A program made the position numbers and the translations under genes. Of a DNA stretch of 32,581 nt, positions 8,329-16,848 are shown one piece after another. The notes under the pieces are model-generated. The model saw only the letters and a program-made list of their open reading frames with translations. It was not told the origin of the DNA and ran no database searches. The stretch is from Planctomycetaceae bacterium. GTDB lineage: Bacteria > Planctomycetota > Planctomycetia > Planctomycetales > Planctomycetaceae. The stretch's first letter is position 1, and each line of letters starts with the position of its first letter. The DNA lies in NCBI GenBank assembly GCA_014762625.1, contig JABURQ010000078.1, positions 1-32,581 of the forward strand, given 5' to 3'.

Positions 8329-9159
8329 TCAGGAGTCGCCGTCGTCATCGTCGTCTTTTTTCTTACGAATGATGACCGTGCGGCCGTCGCCGGTGACGGT
8401 CGTCGTTTCCACGACGGGAAGCTCTCGAATCCGGATCTTGCGGAAATGAATCTCGGCGCCTTCGCTTTGCAGAGAGATGCTGCCGGCGGTTGGAGTGCAT
8501 CCGGTGATTTCTCCCAGCAAACGATCGTTGACCGAGACCGTAATCCGACCGCTCAGACTTTTGATCGTGAGCTTGTTCCATTGCAGAGGAGAGAGCGTCA
8601 GATCTCGGACCTGCAGATTGTTGGCAGACATCGCCTCGCCGAGGGGAAAGATACTGCCCGTCGAAGCGCCGTGAAGTTGGACTTGGATCGAGTTGGGCCA
8701 GATTTTGTCTTCATCTCCGGTGTGGATCAGGACGCCGCTGTTGCCGTTGGGATCTTTGGGGAACTTCCATTCGAGCGAGAATTCAAAGTTCTGGTATTTC
8801 TTTTGAGTTCTCAGGTAGCCGTGTGGTTCTCCAGCGCAAATCAGCACATCGCCGGTGTTCTCATCGCCGGGAGAGACTTTCCAAATCTGGTTCAAGGCGA
8901 TTTTTTTATCGGTCGTGTATTGGACCCAGCCTTGCGGGAACTTGCTGAGATCGATCGGCTGGCTGGTTTCGGCTGACGGAACTTTCTTCGTGGTGACCGT
9001 CTTAGGTTCCGTTTTTGATTTCTCGGGAGGCGGAGGAATGGGGGATGGAGTCGGTTCCTGAGCGTGTGCATATCCGAGGAGACTCAGGGCGCAAAAACTA
9101 CTGAGAGCAATCGTGCAGAAACGGCTCAGTCTGGCCGGGTGCGCGATGCTGTGATTCAT
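8329..9159 (-). CDS. secreted DUF1080 (3-keto-disaccharide hydrolase-like) protein
   Basis: 276 residues. Signal peptide at 1-33 (hydrophobic TIALSSFCALSLLGYAHA, cut likely after AHA). A Pro/Thr/Lys-rich linker runs to about 70. A DUF1080 concanavalin-like beta-sandwich fills about 75-260, with GDVLICAGEPHGYLRT, FEFSLEWKF, NSGVLIHTG and a C-terminal IHFRKIRIREL. The tail is very acidic (KKKDDDDDGDS). DUF1080 proteins are greatly expanded in planctomycetes and some hydrolyse 3-keto-glycosides; the substrate here is unknown. It lies convergent to aguA with no partner gene next to it, and 154 bp downstream of the methyltransferase gene, so it may have its own promoter. Confidence 0.9.
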   Translation of the reverse strand: MNHSIAHPARLSRFCTIALSSFCALSLLGYAHAQEPTPSPIPPPPEKSKTEPKTVTTKKVPSAETSQPIDLSKFPQGWVQYTTDKKIALNQIWKVSPGDENTGDVLICAGEPHGYLRTQKKYQNFEFSLEWKFPKDPNGNSGVLIHTGDEDKIWPNSIQVQLHGASTGSIFPLGEAMSANNLQVRDLTLSPLQWNKLTIKSLSGRITVSVNDRLLGEITGCTPTAGSISLQSEGAEIHFRKIRIRELPVVETTTVTGDGRTVIIRKKKDDDDDGDS

Positions 9160-9313
9160 GTGACGATTTCCACAGGCGACAGATTGAATGATCGAAGTCC
9201 TGTCCGAACGGAACGATGAAAAGCTCTATGTGGTTAGTAGATCTATTCTAAGTGCGGGATTCACCCCATTCAACGCCTGCTGGGGCTTTTCTTTGTGCTC
9301 AAGCGATCAGTTT

Positions 9314-9883
9314 TCAGATCTTCATTTTTCCCAAAAAACGGACCACATCACGGTCCGGCAGGTGGGCCTGTTCGAGTCGTTCCGTTGAGAGGAACGGCAG
9401 ATAACGGTCAAAATCGACGGGATCTACCGTGAAAGCCGGGTTTTTTAAGTGATTGTCGGGGCGCTGCATCTGGCTGCGAGCGAAGGTCTCGAAGCAGAAC
9501 AGGCCTCCCGGCTTCAGTCCTTTCTGAACGATTTCCGGAATAATCACCCAATCGAGGAATCGGAAGGTCAGGATCGCATGGTAGGAGTTTTTCGGTCGCC
9601 ATTCGTCGAGATCGGCACAAATCCAGTTTACGGTCACCTCTCGCGATTCGGAGATCTCTTGCGCGGTTTTGATTCCATTCGAGGAGATATCGACCGCATC
9701 CACATCCCAGCCCCATTCGGAAAGCAGCAGGGCGTTTTGTCCGAGTCCGCAGGCCAAGTCGAGCGCTCGTCCGGGAGTCGTCTTTTTCAGGCATGCAGTC
9801 ACCCAGTCATCCGGGGCGGGACAGTTTGCAGGCGACTTGTCGGCGTACTTGCGATCCCATTTCTCCCGGTCGGCGTCGGTCAT
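9314..9883 (-). CDS. class I SAM-dependent methyltransferase, TehB/thiopurine type
   Basis: 189 residues, cytoplasmic. SAM motif I is [12 protein letters not shown] at 40-51, followed by an acidic motif II (VDAVDIS) and the later [11 protein letters not shown] strand. The N-terminal [10 protein letters not shown] is common in small TehB-like methyltransferases. Its ATG overlaps the TGA of gatB in an ATGA junction (9880-9883), so it is translationally coupled to gatB and is the last gene of the rpmB-gatCAB operon. The substrate is unknown; the position hints at, but does not prove, a link to translation. Confidence 0.85.
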   Translation of the reverse strand: MTDADREKWDRKYADKSPANCPAPDDWVTACLKKTTPGRALDLACGLGQNALLLSEWGWDVDAVDISSNGIKTAQEISESREVTVNWICADLDEWRPKNSYHAILTFRFLDWVIIPEIVQKGLKPGGLFCFETFARSQMQRPDNHLKNPAFTVDPVDFDRYLPFLSTERLEQAHLPDRDVVRFLGKMKI

Positions 9884-11382
9884 GAGTTCTGGACCATGTC
9901 GATGATCATTTCGCGGACCATTTTGGCATCGGCCCCTTTGACCTCCTTCATCACCTGGCCGATGAGGGGGCCGGCGGCTTGCTGTTTTCCGCCTTTCAGG
10001 TCGTCGATCGATTTGGCATTCTGCTTGCGCGCCAGGACTTCCTGAATGGTGGCTTCGATGGCGCCGGTGTCTTTGACGACCGCGAGTCCTTTGTCTTCGA
10101 TAATCTGGTCGACATCGGCGGGAGAGAGCTCTTGGCCTTCTAGTCCTTGCTCCAACAGGACGGCGAAGACCTCGCGACCGCTTTTGACCGTCAGGTCGCC
10201 GTCCACGATTTTCTTCAGCATTGTTCCCAGCACCGGGGGGCGGATGGGAAAGTCATCGATCGTCAGTTCGCGTTCGTTGAGTTCTCTAAGGATATCCTGC
10301 GTGACCCAGTTGGCGGCCTGCTTTCCATCTTCAGAAACCTGGGCCGTCTCCTCGAAGTAATCCGAGAGTTGCGGCGAGTGATTGATGATGACGTCGCAGT
10401 CGTAATCGGAAAGTTCGTAGGCCGTTTTCATTCGCTCGCGGCGATCCGCGGGGAGTTCGCACATGGTTTGGCGAATGGCGTCGATCTCTTCCTCGGTCAT
10501 CGTGACGGGAGCCAGATCGGGATCGGGGAAGTAGCGATAGTCGGCCGCTTCCTCTTTGCCCCGTTGGGCGAATGTGGTTCCACGATGGGCATCGAACCCG
10601 CGCGTCTCTTTCATAACGCCGGGATCGCCCCATTTGCGTCCCGTCAGTTCATACTCTTCGAGTTGTCGCTCGACTTCGTATTCGATCGCGGCTTCGACGT
10701 TGCGGAAACTGTTGAGATTTTTGACTTCGACGATCGGCGTCGGCACGTGGTGACCGTCCGCTTCGAGGATGTGGAGATTGACGTTCGCGTCGCAGCGGAG
10801 GGAGCCTTCCTGCATGTTGCAGTCTGAGACGCCGAGGTACTGCATGATCAGACGGAGTTCGTCGAGATATTGTCGCGCCTCGGCCGCCGAACTGATGTCT
10901 GGTTCCGAGACGATTTCGAGGAGAGGCGTTCCCGCGCGATTCAAATCGACTTTGCTGTCTTCGCCGCGACCGCTTTCATCGTGAATGTTTTTGCCGGCGT
11001 CTTCTTCCAGATGGGCGCGGAGAATGCGAATTTTCTTTTTGTGGCCTTCGGCGTCATCGACTTCCAGCCAGCCGTCGTAGCTCATCGGCATATCGTACTG
11101 GCTGATCTGATAGCCCTTGGGAAGGTCGGGATAGAAGTATTGTTTGCGATCCCATTTGGTAAAGGTGGCGATTGAGCAGTTCAGGCCGAGTGCGGCTTTC
11201 ACGGCCAACTCGTAGGCGTGACGGTTGAGAACGGGTAGCGTTCCCGGCAGAGAGATACAGAGCGGCTGGGTTTGCGTATTGGGAGCGTCAGGGTTGAATT
11301 CAGTTGTGCAGGCGGTGAACAGTTTGGTCTGCGTCAACAGTTGCACGTGGACTTCCAGTCCGACCACGATTTTGTAGTCCAT
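9880..11382 (-). CDS. gatB: Asp/Glu-tRNA amidotransferase subunit B
   Basis: 500-residue kinase/tRNA-binding subunit of GatCAB, which phosphorylates misacylated Glu-tRNA(Gln) or Asp-tRNA(Asn) for amidation. N-terminal cradle: [67 protein letters not shown]. The C-terminal GatB/YqeY tail domain is at about 350-500. Two of the four Cys expected of the usual zinc-binding element near residues 20-45 are replaced (see findings). It ends in an ATGA overlap with the methyltransferase and starts 37 bp after gatA. Confidence 0.96.
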   Translation of the reverse strand: MDYKIVVGLEVHVQLLTQTKLFTACTTEFNPDAPNTQTQPLCISLPGTLPVLNRHAYELAVKAALGLNCSIATFTKWDRKQYFYPDLPKGYQISQYDMPMSYDGWLEVDDAEGHKKKIRILRAHLEEDAGKNIHDESGRGEDSKVDLNRAGTPLLEIVSEPDISSAAEARQYLDELRLIMQYLGVSDCNMQEGSLRCDANVNLHILEADGHHVPTPIVEVKNLNSFRNVEAAIEYEVERQLEEYELTGRKWGDPGVMKETRGFDAHRGTTFAQRGKEEAADYRYFPDPDLAPVTMTEEEIDAIRQTMCELPADRRERMKTAYELSDYDCDVIINHSPQLSDYFEETAQVSEDGKQAANWVTQDILRELNERELTIDDFPIRPPVLGTMLKKIVDGDLTVKSGREVFAVLLEQGLEGQELSPADVDQIIEDKGLAVVKDTGAIEATIQEVLARKQNAKSIDDLKGGKQQAAGPLIGQVMKEVKGADAKMVREMIIDMVQNS

Positions 11383-11419
11383 CGTATTTGTCCTGACGAA
11401 TGCGGAGGTCGCGGTTTTT

Positions 11420-12892
11420 TTACTCGTGATTCGCGAGTTCGGGAACTTTCAGGTGCCAATCGGTCGCCTGCTCGAACATTTTTGCCGCTCGCAATAAGCG
11501 GGCTTCTTCCAGCGGCGGTCCGAGGAGTTGCAGTCCGATCGGTAATCCGTCGCCGCTCATGCCGGCGGGAATGCTGATGCCCGGGATTCCGGCCAGATTC
11601 GCTCCCAAGGTAAACATATCCGAAAGATACATGGCGAGGGGATCGTCGATCAATTCGCCAATTTTGAAGGCGGGAGTCGGGCAGGCTGGCGAGGCGATGA
11701 AATCGACCTCGGCGAACGCTTTGTCGTAATCTTCGCGAATCAGGCGTCGGACCTTTAATGCCTTCACATAATAAGCATCGATGTATCCCGCTGAGAGGGT
11801 GTAAGTCCCCATCATGATCCGGCGTTTCACTTCCGGGCCGAATCCTTCTTCACGGGTTTGGCGGTACATGTCGGTGAGGTCTTTGAACTTCTCCGCGCGA
11901 TGGCCGAAATGAACGCCGTCGTAGCGCGACAGGTTACTCGATGCTTCCGCCGGGGCGATGATGTAATACGTGGCGACGCCGTAACGGGCGTGCGGAAGTG
12001 AGACATCCTTCACCTCCGCGCCCAGATTTCGATACACATCGAGAGCTTCGTCGGTGGCCTTGATCACATCTTCCTCCAGGCCGTCTGCCTGGAATTCCTT
12101 CACCAGACCGATTTTCAAACCGTCCAGAGGCTTGTCGAGGTCGGTGAGAAGATCGGGAGCGGGTTGATTGATGGAAGTGGAGTCGAGAGGGTCGTGTCCC
12201 GACATGGCCTGAAGTAAGGTGGCCGTCGCCGTGACATCGGTTCCGAACGGCCCGATCTGGTCGAGGGAACTGGCAAACGCGACGAGTCCGTAGCGAGAGA
12301 CGCGACCGTAAGTCGGCTTCATTCCGACGATGCCGCAGAAGCTGGCCGGTTGTCGAATCGAGCCGCCGGTATCACTCCCGACAGCGAGGGGAGCCATTCG
12401 AGCTCCCACAGCAGCGGCGGAGCCACCGGAAGATCCACCCGGGGCGTATCCCTCTTTCCAGGGATTGTGTGTCTTTTGGTAGGCCGAGTTCTCAGTGGAC
12501 GATCCCATAGCGAACTCGTCCATGTTCGTGCGTCCGAGTAGCACGGCGTCCGCGGCCTGGAGTTTTTCGATCGCGGTGGCGGAGTAGGGGGGGATGAAGT
12601 CCTTCAAGTAGCGACTGGCACACGTGCAGGGTTGACCTTTATGGCAAACCACGTCTTTGACGGCGACGGGGATGCCTGCAAGTGGACCGACTGTTTCTCC
12701 CGCGGCTCGTTTTTCATCGATCGCTTTGGCCTGTGAGAGAGCGAATTCCCGATCGATATGGAGAAAGGCGCCGAGCTGTTGATCGTGACGAGAAATTTGA
12801 TCGAGACAAGCTTGAGTCAGTTCGACACTGGTGACCTCGCCCTGGTTGAGTTGAGCCAGCAAATCACCAGCCGGGGTGGAGAGGATCGACAT
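11420..12892 (-). CDS. gatA: Asp/Glu-tRNA amidotransferase subunit A
   Basis: 490-residue amidase-signature subunit of GatCAB, which releases ammonia from glutamine. The Ser-cisSer-Lys triad is complete: K79 in PVAVKDVV, S154 in GGSSGGS and S178 in GSDTGGS. These numbers match the textbook GatA positions, which supports the chosen start ([10 protein letters not shown]). It lies between gatC (75 bp upstream) and gatB (37 bp downstream) on the same strand. Confidence 0.97.
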   Translation of the reverse strand: MSILSTPAGDLLAQLNQGEVTSVELTQACLDQISRHDQQLGAFLHIDREFALSQAKAIDEKRAAGETVGPLAGIPVAVKDVVCHKGQPCTCASRYLKDFIPPYSATAIEKLQAADAVLLGRTNMDEFAMGSSTENSAYQKTHNPWKEGYAPGGSSGGSAAAVGARMAPLAVGSDTGGSIRQPASFCGIVGMKPTYGRVSRYGLVAFASSLDQIGPFGTDVTATATLLQAMSGHDPLDSTSINQPAPDLLTDLDKPLDGLKIGLVKEFQADGLEEDVIKATDEALDVYRNLGAEVKDVSLPHARYGVATYYIIAPAEASSNLSRYDGVHFGHRAEKFKDLTDMYRQTREEGFGPEVKRRIMMGTYTLSAGYIDAYYVKALKVRRLIREDYDKAFAEVDFIASPACPTPAFKIGELIDDPLAMYLSDMFTLGANLAGIPGISIPAGMSGDGLPIGLQLLGPPLEEARLLRAAKMFEQATDWHLKVPELANHE

Positions 12893-12967
12893 GTCGTTTC
12901 ATACCTGAATCAAAAGTTTCTGGATCGTGTCGCGCCTGATTCGGGGTCGCCTGATGGCTCTCACGCT

Positions 12968-13255
12968 TTAATGTTCGATGATCTGTGGAACGAGGAAATA
13001 TTTCCCATCAGTTTTGGGGGCGTTCGCCAGAGCCTCTTCCCGCGGGAGAGGGGCGCGGCGTTCGTCGTTCCGAAAGACGTTGGTCTGCTCGATCGCATGC
13101 ACCATCGGCTCGACATCCTCGGTGTCCACTTCTTCCAGAACGGCCACGTAGTCGATCAGCTTAGATAATTGCGGACGGAGCTCGGCCACCTCTTGTTCCG
13201 AGAGGTTGAGGCGGGCCAGTTCGGCAACTTTGCGAATATCGTCTTCACTCAGCAT
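12968..13255 (-). CDS. gatC: Asp/Glu-tRNA amidotransferase subunit C
   Basis: 95 residues, normal for the small subunit that stabilises GatA and bridges it to GatB. Typical N-terminus (IRKVAELARLNLSEQE), then LSKLIDYVAVLEEVDTEDVEPMVHA, and a C-terminal arm ending DGKYFLVPQIIE. The ribosome binding site is weak. It lies 51 bp after rpmB and 75 bp before gatA, as part of one operon. Confidence 0.95.
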   Translation of the reverse strand: MLSEDDIRKVAELARLNLSEQEVAELRPQLSKLIDYVAVLEEVDTEDVEPMVHAIEQTNVFRNDERRAPLPREEALANAPKTDGKYFLVPQIIEH

Positions 13256-13306
13256 GAGTTCGGTCCGGTCCCAGGTGCTGATGCGGAGGGGAACAACAAT
13301 CTCAGA

Positions 13307-13567
13307 TCAGGCACCGGGAACGGTGAAGGGCTGACGCACGACGGCTTTCTGGATCTTTCCGCTGCGGATGCAACTGGTGCAGACGCGTTTGCGAACGACC
13401 TCATCCCCTTCCTGCACGCGGATGCTCTGCAGGTTGAGTTTGAATTGTCGTTTGGTGATGCCGGTTGTTTTGCGACCGTTTCCGCCGAGATACTTCGGCT
13501 TACCGCGTTCTTCCTTCTTGTTTCCGCGACCGGGCTTTTTCCCGCAGACACTGCACTGTTGTGACAT
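13307..13567 (-). CDS. rpmB: 50S ribosomal protein L28
   Basis: 86 residues with [16 protein letters not shown] at the start and the KRQFKLNLQ and [10 protein letters not shown] motifs of L28. C5, C8, C63 and C66 form two CxxC pairs, so this is the zinc-ribbon (C+) type. The frame is open 82 codons further upstream, but only this ATG fits the family, and GTGGAG lies 7 nt before it. The promoter is about 200 bp upstream. First gene of the operon with gatCAB. Confidence 0.96.
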   Translation of the reverse strand: MSQQCSVCGKKPGRGNKKEERGKPKYLGGNGRKTTGITKRQFKLNLQSIRVQEGDEVVRKRVCTSCIRSGKIQKAVVRQPFTVPGA

Positions 13568-13774
13568 TTCTGGACTCCACGTATTTCGAGGCGGCCCTGA
13601 GGGCCGGTTTGGTGATCTGGAAAGAATCGATGAGTTTAGTCGTTTTGCGGGGGAATTCAAGGCAAACGAGGGCTGTTGCTGGCCGGTTGTTGCGGCAAAT
13701 TCGCTCCGAATTTTAACGGAATATCTCCGTCTCTGGTCCCGATTCGGCTCCGCAAAACCGTCAAACTTTGACCC

Positions 13775-13803
13775 ATTGTAAAATTGGGAAATCAAAATGA
13801 CAA
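13775..13803 (-). promoter_or_regulatory. promoter of rpmB-gatCAB operon
   Basis: On the minus strand, -35 TTGTCA (13803-13798), a 17 bp spacer and -10 TACAAT (13780-13775). It would start transcription near 13768, leaving a 5' UTR of about 200 nt before rpmB. The sufR promoter has the same two hexamers and the same spacing. Confidence 0.65.
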
Positions 13804-14088
13804 CACTTCGCATAGAAAGGATTGCAATCGTGACAGCGGATTAATCGACAATTCCTGGTACGAATTACAAGACTCGGAGAACCGGCACATCCTGCCGGAA
13901 TATATAAGTGTCTGTTGTGTATGGGGATGTGTCTAATTTGTGTTTATTTTGTGTGCCGTCTCCGTTTTGGCACACCGGATGAATTACCTGTTTCGATGTG
14001 ATGACAAATTGATTTGGTTTTTTTGAACCACTTGCAGACTGTCATCGTAATCAACAACCACAGAAATGATTTTCAAGGAGACAGAAAC
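13804..14088. promoter_or_regulatory. upstream region of csrA with two inverted repeats
   Basis: Rest of the 521 bp gap between rpmB and csrA (the other part holds the rpmB leader and promoter). No gene is seen. Two perfect inverted repeats stand out: CCGGCA/TGCCGG (13882-13887, 13893-13898) and GTGTGCC/GGCACAC (13951-13957, 13969-13975). Neither is followed by a T-run, so they look like regulatory or UTR structures rather than terminators. I cannot identify a confident csrA promoter. Confidence 0.45.
14074..14082 (+). promoter_or_regulatory. ribosome binding site of csrA, candidate CsrA site
   Basis: CAAGGAGAC contains the Shine-Dalgarno AAGGAG and the CARGGA core of the CsrA consensus. The same nine bases recur before the downstream protease gene (14404-14412). 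Confidence 0.4.
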
Positions 14089-14322
14089 ATGTTGGTACTC
14101 ACACGGAAGCGTAACGAAATGATTCGCATTGGTGATGACGTTGTGATCAAGGTCATCAAGACCGGAAAAGGGGCCGTCAAAATCGGCATCGATGCTCCCG
14201 GCAATGTCCGCGTTCTGCGGGCGGAACTGGAAGCACACGGCGAGATGGAAACGACGGAGGAGGCGGAGGAAGAGGAAGTCGGGCACCGCCCCGAACTTCT
14301 TCTTATGCCCAACGCCGTCTGA
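14089..14322 (+). CDS. csrA: carbon storage regulator CsrA
   Basis: 77-residue RNA-binding post-transcriptional regulator that acts as a dimer on GGA motifs near ribosome binding sites. Starts MLVLTRKRNEMIRIGDD; the key RNA-contact residues L4 and R44 (VRVLRAEL) are both present. After about residue 50 there is an unusually acidic tail (TTEEAEEEE) before a PELLLMPNAV end. The frame is open 25 codons upstream, but the family start and AAGGAG (14075-14080, 8 nt spacing) fix the ATG at 14089. CAAGGAGAC covering the ribosome binding site looks like a CsrA target, so autoregulation is plausible. ctp follows 96 bp downstream. Confidence 0.95.
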   Translation: MLVLTRKRNEMIRIGDDVVIKVIKTGKGAVKIGIDAPGNVRVLRAELEAHGEMETTEEAEEEEVGHRPELLLMPNAV

Positions 14323-14403
14323 TCGGAAAACTTTTTAACCCACAACGAAACTGACTCTGACTTTTTCAATCAATCATCCGGCAACGATGTCGGAGATCAC
14401 TCA

Positions 14404-14412
14404 CAAGGAGAC
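14404..14412 (+). promoter_or_regulatory. ribosome binding site of the S41 protease gene, candidate CsrA site
   Basis: CAAGGAGAC with A before it gives ACAAGGA, a full match to the ACARGGA core of the CsrA consensus, over the ribosome binding site of the next gene. Confidence 0.4.
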
Positions 14413-14418
14413 TTAATC

Positions 14419-16254
14419 ATGAAGACCTCATTTTCAAATCGACGAAATGCGGGTGTGTGGATGAAATGGACGTTGGCTGTTCTGGTGGTGCTGGGAGCTG
14501 CGTTCAAAGCGGATGCCCAGGACCCGTACGGAGCTCAGACTCCCTTCCCGGGACTCGACGGAACCTATCATTCCACAACACCTGTTCGAACTGACGATTA
14601 CTTCAACGACGGCTACCACTCTCGTTACCCCACTCGTACGACTCCCGCCAACAACGACTTCAACGATCGTTGGTCGCCGCAGGATTTCGACTCGGGGAGG
14701 AGGTGGCCGACACCGACTCGCAACGACCGGGACTTTGATTTCCCGGCCAGCACTCCGACTTATCCGACGACTCCGACGAGGGACCGGATGCCGGTTGTCG
14801 ATCCGGAATTGGAACAACTGCAGAAACAGCAGCAGAATATTTCGTTCCGCTACAGCAATCCTGTGTTGATGCGGTTCATGCAGACTCTGGACGTCAATCG
14901 GGCGGTGACCCTCTACCGCGAGATCAGCGATATGGTCGATCGTCGACATATGAATCCGAGCAGTTACTCGGATCGCGTGGAAAAGAGTTTGGAGAATCTG
15001 TCTGCCGCTGCGGAGAATACCGACTTCCAACAAGCCAACAACCTGCGTCTGTCGGCTGCCGGAATCGATACCTTCCAACAGGCCATGACGTCGGTCTCTC
15101 GACAAATGAATGTTCGGACTCGGTCCGATGCCGAGAAGGTGATGTCGCAGTCCATGAGTGCTGCCCGACAGTACCTGGGATTACCTGCGGAGGTGGTGGC
15201 GATGGAGTTCATTTTCGGAACCACCGATACGCTCGATAAATACTCGGCGTTCGTGCCCGATGATGTTCGTCAAGGGCCGTCCGCGTCGGCGGTGGAGGAT
15301 TCCGTGGTCGGGATCGGTGTCGAAGTGAAGCCGACTGAAGGAGGAATCCGCATCGAACGTGTGTTGCCGAACGGTCCGGCTCATGAGGCCGGTCTGGAAG
15401 CGGGGGATGTGATCGTCAATATCGACGGTCGGTCGATCGGCGGCATGTCCTTCAATCAGGCGGTCGATATGATCGGGGGGCCGTCCGGGAGTCGTCTCAG
15501 TCTGGGGCTGAAACGTTCCAGCGGGCCGGCGTTCGCGGTGAGCATGATCCGTCGTCGAGTGGAAATTGAGTCGGTCTCCGAAGTGCGGATGCTCGACAGC
15601 AACAACGGCGTCGGTTACATCCGGCTGGACAAGTTCGCTGAAAAATCGTCTGCCGAGATGGATGCTGCCTTGTGGAAACTTCACAACGCGGGGATGAAAT
15701 CGCTGGTCTTCGACTTGCGAGGTAACCCCGGCGGTTTGTTGACGACGGCGATCGAGTTGTCCGATAAGTTCCTGCCGCAAGGAGTGATCGTTTCGACGCG
15801 AGGTCGTCTGGCTCAGGACAACATGTCCGAGTCGGCCCAACGTTCGCGGACCTGGAAAGTGCCGCTGGTGGTGCTGGTCGATGAGAATTCGGCCTCCGCG
15901 TCGGAAATCTTTTCCGCCGCGATCCAGGAGAACGGACGAGGCGTGATCGTGGGACGTAAGTCCTACGGTAAAGGAACCGTGCAGACGCACTTCCCGCTCA
16001 ACAGCGTGTCGGGAGCCCTGCGATTGACGACCGCCAAGTTCTACTCACCGAACGATCGTGAGATGGCGGGAGCTGGCGTGACTCCGGATGTGATGGTTGA
16101 CGACTTCAAACTGGAGACTCGTCAGTTGAAGTCGGGGGATAAAGACCTCCAGGCCGCGTTGCGAATCGCTCCGCGACCTGAGTTGGCTCAGATGGCCGAG
16201 CGTTCGGCTCAACCCCGCACGCCGGGAATGAGCATCTCGGATACTCGGTTTTGA
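14419..16254 (+). CDS. secreted C-terminal processing peptidase (S41) with PDZ domain
   Basis: 611 residues. Signal peptide at about 1-34 (WTLAVLVVLGAAFKADA). Residues 35-135 are a Pro/Thr/Asp/Arg-rich low-complexity stretch. A helical region follows at 135-295, then a PDZ domain at about 296-375 (VVGIGVEV...AGDVIVNIDGRSI). The S41 core is about 380-580, with catalytic Ser493 in ENSASASEI and Lys518 in SYGKGTVQ, spaced 25 apart as in Tsp/CtpA. It should cleave C-termini of envelope proteins. Good ribosome binding site (AAGGAG, 8 nt). It follows csrA by 96 bp and ends at a strong terminator, so csrA-ctp may be one transcript. Confidence 0.94.
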   Translation: MKTSFSNRRNAGVWMKWTLAVLVVLGAAFKADAQDPYGAQTPFPGLDGTYHSTTPVRTDDYFNDGYHSRYPTRTTPANNDFNDRWSPQDFDSGRRWPTPTRNDRDFDFPASTPTYPTTPTRDRMPVVDPELEQLQKQQQNISFRYSNPVLMRFMQTLDVNRAVTLYREISDMVDRRHMNPSSYSDRVEKSLENLSAAAENTDFQQANNLRLSAAGIDTFQQAMTSVSRQMNVRTRSDAEKVMSQSMSAARQYLGLPAEVVAMEFIFGTTDTLDKYSAFVPDDVRQGPSASAVEDSVVGIGVEVKPTEGGIRIERVLPNGPAHEAGLEAGDVIVNIDGRSIGGMSFNQAVDMIGGPSGSRLSLGLKRSSGPAFAVSMIRRRVEIESVSEVRMLDSNNGVGYIRLDKFAEKSSAEMDAALWKLHNAGMKSLVFDLRGNPGGLLTTAIELSDKFLPQGVIVSTRGRLAQDNMSESAQRSRTWKVPLVVLVDENSASASEIFSAAIQENGRGVIVGRKSYGKGTVQTHFPLNSVSGALRLTTAKFYSPNDREMAGAGVTPDVMVDDFKLETRQLKSGDKDLQAALRIAPRPELAQMAERSAQPRTPGMSISDTRF

Positions 16255-16281
16255 TCACCCTTGATTGACCGCTGAGAGACG

Positions 16282-16313
16282 AAGGCACGGCTCGAAAGGG
16301 CCGTGCCTTTTTT
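16282..16313 (+). terminator. Rho-independent terminator after the S41 protease
   Basis: Ten-base stem AAGGCACGGC/GCCGTGCCTT (16282-16291, 16300-16309), 8 nt loop, T-run from 16308. Confidence 0.92.
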
Positions 16314-16752
16314 ATTGGTGATTTTGGATTTGGACGCGAAGGGAGGAAGTGAGAACACGGATGAGACTGAAGAAACGGATTGTCACGGAAGAATAATGGG
16401 GGGCGGGTGGCGGGGCGCACTGTGACACAGAAGCCCCCGAGAGAGGTATGATCAGGTCGAGCGGATAGCCCCGTTTGCTCGCCAAACGGGGTGCGTTAGC
16501 ACAAGAGGTAGAAGCTTAACCACGGATAACACAAATGAGAAAAGTCTCGCGCAGAGGCGCTGCGACGCGGCGAGAGAAATAGAACAACATTCGACATCCA
16601 CTGTAGGCCGATTCTCCGAATCGGCACCTTCGATGTTGATGAAGAAAAAGAATCGTCATGAATTCGCGACGGGGTGACAGACTCGCAAGAGGCTAGGTGT
16701 CAGAACCGCAAAGTTCGCGGAGGACGCAGAGAATAAGGCTGACTGAAGACAA
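16314..16752. repeat. repeat-rich intergenic stretch before the OLD gene
   Basis: No gene is visible. It holds a 9 bp perfect hairpin CCCCGTTTG/CAAACGGGG (16469-16477, 16483-16491), strings such as CCACGGATAACAC (about 16519) and CCGCAAAG...CGCGGAGGACGCAGAG (about 16706-16733) that resemble recurring intergenic repeats of environmental bacteria, a copy of the window's GGA-triloop palindrome (16603-16626), and TGACA/TGTCA facing each other (16675-16679, 16698-16702). It reads as a pile of small elements next to an acquired gene. Confidence 0.55.
16603..16626 (-). repeat. GGA-triloop palindrome, copy A
   Basis: On the minus strand GCCGATTC-GGA-GAATCGGC followed by CTAC. One of four copies in the window; the others are at 18911-18933, 19851-19875 and 19938-19962. 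Confidence 0.75.
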
Positions 16753-16781
16753 CTGAAATTTCCGAAATAGATTGATATACA
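16753..16781 (+). promoter_or_regulatory. candidate promoter of the OLD-family gene
   Basis: -35-like CTGAAA (16753-16758), 17 bp, then TATACA (16776-16781) preceded by TGA, an extended -10. Downstream are two direct copies of TGATCAAA (16800-16807, 16814-16821), 14 bp apart, a possible operator. Matches are partial. Confidence 0.35.
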
Positions 16782-16848
16782 ACAGTGATTATGCTCAGAT
16801 GATCAAACTAAACTGATCAAAGATTCAAAGAAGAATAAAGGGAACACA

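Noticed and set aside
9268-9300. Terminator-like CCCCA...TGGGG followed by CTTTTC in the plus direction.
   Set aside because: Only five pairs, and the genes on both sides are on the minus strand, where no T-run follows.
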